Shown piece after piece: positions 52,901-61,059 of a stretch of 64,000 bases of DNA. Position 1 is the first letter of the stretch. Each line of letters begins with the position of its first letter. The notes beneath the pieces are model-generated. The model saw only the letters and a list, made by a program, of their open reading frames with translations, was not told the origin of the DNA and did not search any database. Source of the DNA: Dipylidium caninum (lineage: Eukaryota > Platyhelminthes > Cestoda > Cyclophyllidea > Dipylidiidae); assembly GCA_017562135.1 (NCBI GenBank), contig QEYB01000368.1:62001-126000 (forward strand), read 5' to 3'. The translations under genes and the position numbers were made by a program.

Positions 52901-55900
52901 GGTTGTATGTTTAATCAGGTAAAATGTGACTGTCGGAGAGATGCACTCCTGCACTACTGCGTCAGTCTGTTGGCTTCAGTTAGAGAGTTTGGTGACTGGC
53001 ATTGAACAAAGTCGTTCAATGGTGGTTTGCAACTTCGCTACTGAAGTTGTTGAGATCTGAAGCAGGGGCACAGGGCACATGGTCCTTGGGAATGACTTTC
53101 CCACGCAAGTCATCCCATCGCGAGCCTTTATCGCAAACAGGCGTGCCTCAACATTCTTAAGGGTGCTCGCTTTCCTACGTCATAACTACATCAGTGCTGT
53201 CGTCGTTTAGAGCTTCAAAAGGTGGGACATTAGCGCGAAATTCACTACACCTGTTGCTTTGGCTAACCGAGTCTCCGCCCGACTCCCACTTCCCCTGCAG
53301 GTCATTTTGCAAGCGATATTGCCCTATATCCTACGCGACCTGCCAATCATTTGCGGTGAGGAGTGCACAGGGCCGGACGTGAGGAAATTCGAGCTCCAAG
53401 CTCTCCAGCAGTTATCAGTCATGATAAAGCAACTTATCTGTACGACGGAGTGGATGACCAGGTGAGATTTTCGCTCCGATATACTTTAACAAAGTATCAC
53501 TTGGAGTCGGACGTCTCTCCTATGACCTATTTTTCGGCGGCTTCCTTAGACGGTCGGACGACACAAAAGCCGTGGTTACATCCGCCGTCGGTGGCGCCTC
53601 CGTGCCAGGAGGACCGCGCGGACTGGGTGGGGCCTCAGCAAAGCGTCTCGCCACGGCGGACCAACCTGTCAAAATGCCAGAGTGGGCATCTGCCATCTCC
53701 GGTAATTATTCCCAAAACCGCCATCACAAACACCACATACAGTTGCAACAATTGCCACGTGGCCTCGCGCGTTCCGGTTCCCCAGCCGGTAGCGCCGCCG
53801 GGGGCAACAGTCGTCGTCCTCCATCCACTGAGCCTTCCGGTAAGCGATCTATCCGTCGCCAGCAACGCAGCGACGGCTCGTTCAGCGGGGCCTCGGGGAC
53901 TCTGAAGAGGAGTGCGTCCGCCGTGGTCGGCGGCGGAGGAAGTGGTGCGAGTGGTGGCAGCGCCGGCGGAGGCGGTGACGGCGTGCATCACATGAACACC
54001 TCTGCAGCCTGGCGAAAATCTAGCATCGAACCAAGGGAGGCGATTCTGCAAATAGCCTCAGAATTTTTGACTGCCGCGCATCGACGTCTTGGAGAACTGG
54101 GGGAGAAACACAAATCACCGGAATTGTTGGATGGGAAAGCCTTCATGGTAGCTACTTCTGACCAAAAGTCTTATTTCATGTTAATTTTACTTTTAAATAA
54201 GCGCTGTCCTATGCTCTTCTCTTTGCCACGTATTTATCCCTTTTCGACGTCTTAGCGCCTGTCGGAATTGGCTCAGTCAATTGTGAAACAATTACCTCAT
54301 AATGTGAATCTCCTGAGCAGCCAGCCACTTCAGAGATTCTTCCTTGAAGTTTTGCCACTTGCTGAGTGGAACCACGAATCGCTCCGTTCTTGCAAAGCTC
54401 TTGAAACCCTCGTCGGCCGCCTTAATCGAACCCTTCCGAAGATACTTGAAACAGCTTCTATTCGCGTAAGGCAATGTTAATAAATGGGGAGAAGACGGGA
54501 GTTCGTGTCTTAGATCTCACCATTTCCGATGTTATACAAAGCATCTCGGATCCCTCCAAACAATAAATGAAGATACGACACTGAGCACTGAGCCTGCCTC
54601 TAGTCGCGACGTTAACATTTTTGACTCGCAAACTGATGCTTCAGAAGCATCCGATGGTCACATTGTGGTTAGGGCGAAGTTGGCCTCATCACCGGTGTTC
54701 CAATGGGGATGTTTTAGTCATCCGCTTAAGCCACATAACAAAGCGCCTCCATGCTGACGCGTTTTTTGCCTTTCCGGACAAATTCTAGAAACAGCTGAAC
54801 TGGGAACATCTGACAAATTTGATAAGAGCGTTATATTTGACCGTTCAGAGGAACAGGACAGTTGCCCACCTGAAAGAAATAAGGGTGAGTGTTTTATGGC
54901 CACCAAGTTTAAATATTTTTGAAATGCCCTTTCTTGTGTAATTGTCTAATTTTTGGGCTTGTACGGTGAGAGAGCAAAAGGCTTAGTTAACTTTGATTTT
55001 ACCATCATTTTTATGACAAGCAGCTTCGTTTTAAAAAGATAAGGGTTTTCACCCTTTTCTGCATTATTCTCCCCAGTTGTTCAGCGACTATCTGAAAAGA
55101 AGTCTGGTCGTTGGGCCGAACGCTTGGCTGTTGTCTGAACGCTTTTTCAGCAGTACGCCTCAAGCCACCATCTCCATGGTGACGGCGCAGCATTTGGGTC
55201 GTCGCGCCACCGCAGATACGACGGCCTCCTGGGCGGAGAGGCCTGCGGCCTCCACACCAGGAGTCACATTCCACCCGGAGTTGGTTACTTCCACCACAGA
55301 GAGGCGCGTTCCTTCGAAGTGAGTTTCAATTAATTCCCCTGGGGGAGAACAGTGGCAAGTGATGATCGCGCTCTTACCCAGTATGAAATAACCAGCCTCG
55401 AAAATTACTTTCGGGGTATTTTCCATTAGCTGGACTGAATTTTTCAGAATCGGGATCAAAGTCTGCTAGACCATTGAACTGGCAGCGCATGACTTTGGTC
55501 AAAATGCAGATTAAAAGGTGAGATAAAATCCGTTACAGGGGACCCATAAGCCCCACTGCAACCGGCAGCACACTGACTTCATCATTGGCCAAGGGCAGCG
55601 CCTCGTCCGTTGCCGCCTCGGGCGAACGGCTGGTGCCAGCGTCAGGACCAGCTGCTGCAGCACAGACCAGCTGCCTCCCGGCGGCGTTCGCCTCCGAGTC
55701 CATGCGCTTCATCGCCCTCATGCTCAGCTGCCTCGAGGTGAGCCGACCGCCCCGCCCCGCCCCGCCCCGCCCAGCCCTCTCTCTTGCTCCACCCATCTTA
55801 CCCTAGACACAATACTCTTCTCAGCTCTCTTTGCATTTTTAAACAATTCCTACGGTACTAATTAAGGAAACCCATTCGGATTGCTCTGAAAACTTTATTT

Positions 55901-58900
55901 TTGGAATCTTTTGAAGTTTACCGCCCAGTGTGAAGCACAAAGTGGGTACGCGACATGAAATTAAAAGGATTTCGAGTTATTAAGAGCGAACAAACTGCCT
56001 TGATCCCTATATACTGCTGTAGTCCCACATTTTCCTCGGCCTAACATTTAATGCTATGTGCGAATGTGCAAAGCGCAACCAATCACCCACAAAACACAGT
56101 AAACACCATTAGAAATGAAGGGCAAGATCAGCACCGGCGAGGGGAGCCGAGTAGAAAGGATATAAAGTGTCGAAAGTTAGGGCATTTTGAGGAGACCTGA
56201 GCAGTCAAAATGCACTGTCACCTCGATGCAAAACCGTTTCTGTCTTGCACGCGAGGACCGGTTCAAGCCTCCACGAGTGGTGGGAGAGCAGGAAGAAGCA
56301 GACACAGCCCACTAAGATAAAAACAAGCTAACCACAACAGGGGATGGGCTTTAGCGGCATAGCCGACCAGCGAAGACAATTCAAGGTAAATCCTCCCTGA
56401 ATCGCACAAAAAGAATTTAACTCCTAATTCGCCCGTGCTGCCGATTTTGAGAACCAACCAAAATTATGCACTCATGTGAAGGGGAAATAGTCCTCTCCTG
56501 AGGTTATTTACATGTTTCTATGGGGGCATGAGGGAAGATCACTAATTATTCGGCCCTGTTTTAATGAGGAGGAAGAGCGCCTTCTCATCTCACCTATTTG
56601 AAGGTGTATTTAGACAACAGTGCATAGTCGAGAGTGTAATTATTACACTCAGTCTTGCCACTCCTGAGCTTTTTCCACTTATATCGAGCCCACTCCACAA
56701 TTCGTGGTGGTACTTTGCTTCCTGTCCACCGCCTCCACCCTCGGCAAGGGGGGACCTGGCCAACTATCGTCGTGATTGCTTTCAACATGCCTCCTTCCTC
56801 ATGCGGTCAATTTGAGGACGGTTTCAAGGGCAGATTGGAGGAAATAAGCGCAAACAATAAAATACACCGAACCGGTGTGCTGATCTTTAATTAGAATCGC
56901 CCTCCGTATATTTTCCTGTTAGGCTGTTTTTGGACATCAAACTGCCAGTTTATTTCCCCACGCAACTACGGTTTTGCGCACTAAGCCGACGGACTCGGTA
57001 AAGTGTAATGGCTCAATAATATAATCTAAATTTCAGACCTCGTATCGTCTCAAGGACCTCTGCGAGAGGCCCAATTTCGAGTTTTGTCGCTGTCCAACGA
57101 TAGCTGAGGGTGGCACAGAAAACCTCTCAAACTACTTGGCCTACCTAATCGTCCCCCTGTTGTTTCAGTGCAGCACTGGCCGCGGAGGTGAGCCACTATG
57201 CTTCATAACCTTATACGCTTCACCTAATATGCCACTTGGCCATTTCCCAGAGGTCCCTACTTGCCAGCAGGGCAAACTCGCTCTGACATAGACAAACTTC
57301 GACCATAAGTGCCAAAAAACAGAAATCCACGATGCTCCTCTTTACTCCTCAAACATCTTTATGCGTCATGCAGTAGCCGATGACAGTAAGATGACCTTAT
57401 TTGCGTCTGCAACGCCGGAAATGCCCAAGTTACATCGAAGGCGTGTACAAAGCCTAGCGATGCGAGCGTCCGGGAGGCGAGAGGAAGCCAATGAAAGGGT
57501 TAGTTGGAATGTGTGCACGGCGGCCACAGCCCTCGAGGCAGTCGGACGGCTGCCATGCTGCACACGTGAGGCGGGCAGAGTTGGCAGAGGGACAAGTCGT
57601 GTTTGGGTGGTGCGTCGACCCGCGTCGTGTGATTGGGCGGCGGGGCGATGCTTTCGAGCTCAAGGAGGTTGGCAGCTGTGAAGGCGATTCCCCGCTTCTG
57701 ATTGGTGACTCGAAACTGTCACTTTGCAAATGAAGTAAACTCGCCACCACTAAATGCCGACTGAATGTAGAGATTTGGTCACGTTTTCCTCCCTCATGCG
57801 CCACATCTATGACAAGCTCCCTAAGTGGAATTACCAACAATAAGGGTATTCGGTTTACGGTAACATGCAAAATTTACCCAGTGTTTCAGCGGAAAACCGG
57901 GCATTTTTTAAATTCCTGCCTTTTATTGCTAGGCAAAAAATATTAATTGCGGAAGTTTGGTGTATAAAAAATGGCTGTACTTGTCCACACACATTAGTCG
58001 CGGTTCACCTTTACCGGTTTGAATGGAGGCTCTCGTGCTCCCCCTTCACTAAATGGCCTGTTAACATAGTCGAAGGTGGTGTAACTTTACGTCACCGAAA
58101 GACCTCATCGTACAAAAACGAAAAGGGTGTCACATGCTCAGAGGCTACTGAAGGAAATCATTCCGAGAGCGGACAGACCGGAAAACCAGGATGGAATATG
58201 CTTTTCCCCCGAGGTGTCGCGAGGACAGCACAATTTTAACTGCCACTTGGGGAAATTCTTAGTCGCTGGCTCGTCGGCTACTTCCTCGCCCAGGTGAAAG
58301 TGGCCAGACTCGAAGTGTGACGCTGACTTCGCCCAAAAGCATGCTTAGTTTAGAAGTCGAATTAACGCTTGATGAAACGAAACATCGCTTTAGGGCGCCA
58401 TTAAAGGTATGAGGTAGTCGCGAGGATCTCCCAGACGTTGGCCACCTTAACGTGGTCGGTATTTTCATCCAAGTTTGTGGCCAAGTGCGTTTTGAAGCAG
58501 AACTCTTCTTCATTAAAAAAAGCTACAGCAACACGGCGACGAAAGTAAGCGATTAATTCTACAGGTAATGAACCTCACGATTCTCATAGATGTGATCAAA
58601 CTGAAAGGTTTGCATATATGGGAACTAGATTCTCAGGAAACCTACCAAGTCTAAAGGCCTTTTGTCACTTCTACGTGGGCTAAAATGGCGCTACGGTAAT
58701 TAAATCAAGTGCATCCATTTGGTCATGACTCTTGCACAGAGGTACGAAGGAAGACCAAAAGGCGAAATAAAACACGCCACTGAGTAGCACTTTTATGCTT
58801 CAGTAGCGTGGTTTCTAGTGGGTGCCACCACTTCGGTAGCAGCGGCGATTCTGCGCAATTGTCAAATTTACCCGACTGTACAACTTCCACCTGCCCCCGT

Positions 58901-61059
58901 CGCCGGTCCACAATCTCCTTGACCTGCCGTCTCGGGTCGGGGGGTCGATGGACGCACTCGGGGAGGGAAGAGAGGAGAGAGAGAGATGAATAGAGCCTTC
59001 TCGACTGGGTGGGCGTTTAGAGCAGCTCGTCAAGGCGCCATTCGAAACCGAACGACAGCCCATGAGGTGAAGTAGTTGCCTCTGCGTTAGTCATAAGATG
59101 GCAAAAAAGGTGAATGATGATTTAATTTTTCGTGGGAGGAAAGCTAGATACGGCAGACGGGTAAGTTATCCACACGGTAAAAATTACTCTTATACGGAGA
59201 ATAACCAGGAGACGCGCGTTTTCTTTCAGTTATCTGATAACCTGCAGTAGCGGCTGTCAGTGAAGAGAGCCATTACAAATACGCTTTTGAGGCGATCATT
59301 CATCGTGGCTACCCATGATTCTTCGCCAACTGAAATAAAAGATGGTTAGAGGACTCCCTTTCGAGGTTGCTCTATTCGAAGGGAGTGGGGAAGTGTCAGA
59401 TTAATCCCAGACTAATCAATTCATATACTGTCATTTGCGTCTGCTACAGATACTTTGTATGCGGAAATATGAACATTATAATGAGGTAATGAATTAACCT
59501 ATTGTATCCTGCCCCACGAGTTCGTTCTGTAAAAGGTAGGCCCATGCGGCGGAGCAAGAGGAACACCCGATTCGACGCTCTTTGACAAGTGACCCACTGC
59601 GTTCGCCCTGCGTCAACCGCATTCCCGTCCGCGGTCGCCCCGCCGTCAGTCGCCAAGGTCAGAAAGTCGGGAATCCTGCCGACACGAAGGAGTGTTGGGG
59701 GGGGGGGGGGGAATAACTGACGTCGTCTAGTGCGAGGGTCTAATTTTGGGCAGGCAGTTAGCCACACTTGTTTCAAAGTAGCCAACGAAACTCTCGAAAC
59801 CGTCTTTAGGAGGTGGTCAATCGCAAATGAAATGTCATTTACAGGCACCTGTGTGTTTGTAAATCGTTAACGGGGTCAGTAAACCAGTCCCAAGTACGTG
59901 GTTTGGAGAACGAGCTTGGATACTCTCCCAATATCAAGCAAATTTCGTGAGAGGCTTCTGCAGGTTCGCTCTCCGAAAGTCGGGACAGATATGCTTGCTT
60001 CAAATCGAATTCCGGCGATACGTTGCCAGATTTTGTGCTTACAGACAACCACCAGTTTCCAACGAAGAGCTACGAGGGAATGGCTCCTAAATGCCCATCA
60101 ACATAGTGTTAGGTAGTGTCAATTGCCAGTATTAATTTTTCTCTGGAGTCACATGCCTGGTTCTCCTCATCTCGCAGTAAAATTCTCCCTCCATATGGGA
60201 GCAAATATGTTGCTCAAAAACCTACTACAAGGCGCCACAGCCACGTTACTTATGTCTGATTGCGCTACTGTTAGATAAAGCAGAATTTTTACCTTAATTG
60301 TTGCTGATTTAGTAAGTCCCTTGCCAAGTTTCATTCGCTGTACGCAGATTATCCAACCCTCTCGAAGGAGAACGTCTACTACGCTTTGGAAGTCTGCCTC
60401 TCCGGCCTTTTTGTTGGTTCTGAGAAATGCACCTCGGCGAGTGGATTCGCCTCGACCGGTGGAGCGGACACCACCGGTGCTGTCTTAAGCAGACCCTCTG
60501 CCATAGCGCCCGGCCATGTGGCATTCGAGGGCCCGAAGAAACTCGGCCTTCACTCCTCCTTCATGATGGCTAACGCTAAATCCAGCCAGTCGGTGAGCGC
60601 CGTGGGTGAAGCCTGCAGTGGTTGCGGAGGCGTCGGCAGTGGTTGCGGAGGCGTCGGTGGTGGGAGCGGAGGTGGCGTAGGTGGAATAAAGGCGTCTTTG
60701 GGACAGAGTATGTCGGGTACAGTGGGAGTTACAGGTCTTCTGCAACTGCCGAATCTCTTGGGCGGCCCCGCAGTCAGCGGGTCCACCTGGGAGTTGATTG
60801 GGCCCTCGGGACTCGCCTGCGACCTGGGCGGGGGTCGCGTCCACGGTTGCGTGGTGAACTTGATTGGTCCAACATTACACAGCATGCGGCATTGTAAGGC
60901 GGAGGAGGGAGCCACCATTGGCCCTGGCGGCATCGGGACAACTGCAACCATCGCCACTACTGCTTCTCAGGGCAATGCGATTGGAGGCAGCTGCGGTCAT
61001 CCAGCGATACCGTCGAATTATGAGAAGAACGCTCACTCTCATGTCGAAGTTGTTCACAA
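17704..61059 (+). CDS. UNC80: UNC80, NALCN sodium-leak channel scaffold (3' end missing)
   Basis: UNC80 is a giant helical-repeat protein that, with UNC79, holds and regulates the NALCN sodium-leak channel at neuronal membranes and sets resting excitability. About 48 exons totalling about 11.7 kb (roughly 3,900 codons) were traced from the start codon (MMAQGLNYIPLSIQNFL at 17704, matching the family's IPLPIQTFL start) to an exon ending at 61059. Human UNC80 is about 3,260 residues, so this copy is expanded even without its C-terminus. Conserved blocks occur in the family's order along the gene and exon phases agree at nearly all junctions. Exon lists are given in the eight block entries that follow. 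Phase breaks occur near 47752, possibly near 49973, and in the unresolved stretch 22938-24151. The last conserved block of the family was not found, so the gene probably continues beyond 64000. Confidence 0.93.
18337..18501. repeat. 21-bp perfect inverted repeat around a (TA)n core
   Basis: TGTGCTGCAAACAATGACATC at 18337-18357 recurs as its exact reverse complement at 18481-18501. The spacer holds an alternating TA tract at 18358-18399 and two copies of TTTTGATTTCA. The whole could fold into a cruciform or an RNA hairpin. It lies in UNC80 intron 2. A small foldback transposon remnant is one explanation; no target-site duplication was seen. Confidence 0.85.
22938..24151 (+). other. UNC80: UNC80 stretch with an unresolved exon
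   Basis: The exon ending at 22937 leaves two bases of a codon, while the exon starting at 24152 needs one base, so at least one exon must lie between. A candidate begins at 23155 after cag and reads RLARHGRGRLDLGHADYL in one frame, faintly like the family's Arg-rich segment, but that frame does not fit the phase of the preceding exon. Another candidate is near 23579. Neither is settled. Confidence 0.4.
24152..27513 (+). CDS. UNC80: UNC80 exon block 2
   Basis: Exons: 24152-24549, 25530-26440 and 27215-27513, in phase. The first is a Ser/Asp-rich disordered segment. The second starts IDEVAGSNHYIRQNGKI and continues LLRGLYWVCNLQNSL, matching the family's repeat helix after the disordered loop, then adds about 230 Arg/Ser-rich residues not expected from vertebrate UNC80. 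The third has IIRVLGCSHGHPSGG, HTHECLLRMY and LMEFLHGLTSFCLDPV, all conserved, with a polyglycine run. Between 24550 and 25529 a 95-codon hydrophobic frame (25244-25528) looks accidental. Confidence 0.85.
27514..29931 (+). other. Long UNC80 intron (2.4 kb)
   Basis: The flanking exons join in phase (G|GT, then FGEKWSYHNSFG), so no exon is required here. Only short overlapping frames on both strands were seen. Nothing was recognised. Confidence 0.55.
29932..34833 (+). CDS. UNC80: UNC80 exon block 3
   Basis: Exons: 29932-30241, 30695-30822, 31272-31423, 31879-32163, 33350-33449, 34157-34549 and 34687-34833. All junctions agree in phase. Family landmarks are HLLAYLKAVHGNTFRRALL, SELFDVGDFSSG, FAFLLECLEPGTLPEPQL, ARACLLLECAFFVSRCNRGE, WPNWMK, QWSAGRLFHSWAE, VNPNGDSCPYALLAMAVQLL and CEITTFLRES. 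The CNRGEWPNWMK stretch is among the most conserved in UNC80 and is nearly identical to the human protein. The exon at 34157 carries a long Ala/Ser insert after the helix. Confidence 0.9.
36492..41193 (+). CDS. UNC80: UNC80 exon block 4
   Basis: Exons: 36492-36608, 38841-39261, 39615-40167, 40317-40421 and 40795-41193, in phase. The first is Arg/Ser-rich. The second is a Gly/Arg/Ser-rich insert ending NMPWISAVIAFAKR, equivalent to the NMSWLHVMILL helix. The third continues TTFDCKHQPICEANCFDRQQ and LRSLLQAIRQVYS, matching the family's His/Cys-rich segment and following helix, then a long acidic loop. The last two are Gly/Ser-rich with IKVRLLAHQTDSPELL. The intron 36609-38840 (2.2 kb) holds a short CAG run at 37351-37377 and a chance antisense frame. 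Confidence 0.82.
37351..37377. repeat. Short CAG triplet run
   Basis: CAGCGG is followed by six CAG units and CGG, inside the UNC80 intron 36609-38840. In one frame it would read polyalanine, which inflates chance open frames on both strands here. Confidence 0.8.
42176..48440 (+). CDS. UNC80: UNC80 exon block 5
   Basis: Exons: 42176-42314, 42406-42514, 42750-42960, 43503-43677 (or to 43704), 45988-46152, 46934-47083, 47566-47752, 48215-48298 and 48372-48440. Landmarks are EEVVPLAWELLLEADPEL, LILFAAVKRPAFIQKLL, RINAVLRFRALWTARHQVW, LEEGASQCLKVPPPLIEY, LPSPTLGNPS, FFPSCVCAATLPLTNLMDD, ETVVWQCLLEDTSLFLRYVF, MQTAHILF, IMFHVRTPSFDAPDS and YFKDLKQTFRREQID. One phase break occurs: exon 47566-47752 ends two bases into a codon but 48215 must start a codon. 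The 43678-45987 intron (2.3 kb) contains nothing recognised. Confidence 0.9.
48927..52292 (+). CDS. UNC80: UNC80 exon block 6
   Basis: Exons: 48927-49031, 49447-49543, 49772-49973, 50533-50835, 51293-51529, 51892-51999 and 52182-52292. Landmarks are STLLVTANLPCAKQ, NHYVRDFYPFKRN, LQEVGKLLL-type helix (KVQEVGKLLLVK), ELAKLPSFPRKALEAEFALY, FPWSTDLQLFLNVYNGTLVL, AIEFTFKQFYIMHRTPFIL, TLGILQLCSFSKPLKAL and VQVYAPESYRSRQMM, the last nearly the human VVAYAPESFRSLQML. The junction 49973/50533 is out of phase by one base unless an earlier donor at 49936 or a tiny extra exon is used. All other junctions fit. Confidence 0.9.
53301..55737 (+). CDS. UNC80: UNC80 exon block 7
   Basis: Exons: 53301-53461, 53550-54147, 54256-54465, 54789-54884, 55077-55318 and 55539-55737, all in phase. 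Landmarks are VILQAILPYILRDLP, EPREAILQIASEFLTAAHRR, RLSELAQSIVKQLPHN, FFLEVLPLAEWNHES, QLNWEHLTNLIRALYLTVQR, LFSDYLKRSLVVGP and SESMRFIALMLSCLE. The exon 53550-54147 starts with about 150 residues rich in Gly, Ser, Arg and His, much of it absent from vertebrate UNC80, before the conserved helix. A (CCGCC)5 run starts ten bases after the final donor. Confidence 0.9.
55747..55771. repeat. (CCGCC)5 run just inside an intron
   Basis: Five perfect CCGCC units lie from the tenth base of the UNC80 intron that starts at 55738. The complementary strand has five regularly spaced GG pairs and could form a G-quadruplex-like structure. Confidence 0.85.
55772..57036 (+). other. UNC80 intron, nothing recognised
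   Basis: Flanking exons join in phase (CLE then TSYRLKDLCERP). Apart from the CCGCC run, only short random frames are present. Confidence 0.5.
57037..61059 (+). CDS. UNC80: UNC80 exon block 8
   Basis: Exons: 57037-57187, 57323-57498, 58263-58406 and 60348-61059. Landmarks are LSNYLAYLIVPLLFQCSTG (family: LLNLLIPFVLTVGSG), APLYSSNIFMRHAVAD, RRLLPRPGESGQTRS and SMLSLEVEL (family: VLLPPRIISTSRSKNFMLE), then TLSKENVYYALEVCLSGLF (family: STSQAAYLALKVILVCF). The exon at 60348 then carries about 200 Gly/Ser-rich residues, including a duplicated 21-bp unit at 60617-60658. The ends of the 57323 exon are uncertain. The 58406/60348 junction lacks one codon base, so a small exon probably lies in 58407-60347. 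Confidence 0.78.
59697..59711. repeat. 15-base poly-G run
   Basis: A homopolymer of fifteen G in a UNC80 intron. Shorter C or G runs occur at 27129-27139 and 4278-4287. Runs like these are prone to length errors in sequencing. Confidence 0.9.

Noticed and set aside
53635..54051. 138-codon antisense frame
   Set aside because: It is complementary to the low-complexity part of UNC80 exon 53550-54147 and has no independent support.
56250..56290. B-box-like GGTTCAAGCC hinting at a tRNA
   Set aside because: No A box or cloverleaf could be built upstream, and the last B-box position fails.
60550..60957. 135-codon Pro/Thr-rich antisense frame
   Set aside because: It is the complement of the Gly-rich UNC80 exon; its openness follows from that composition.
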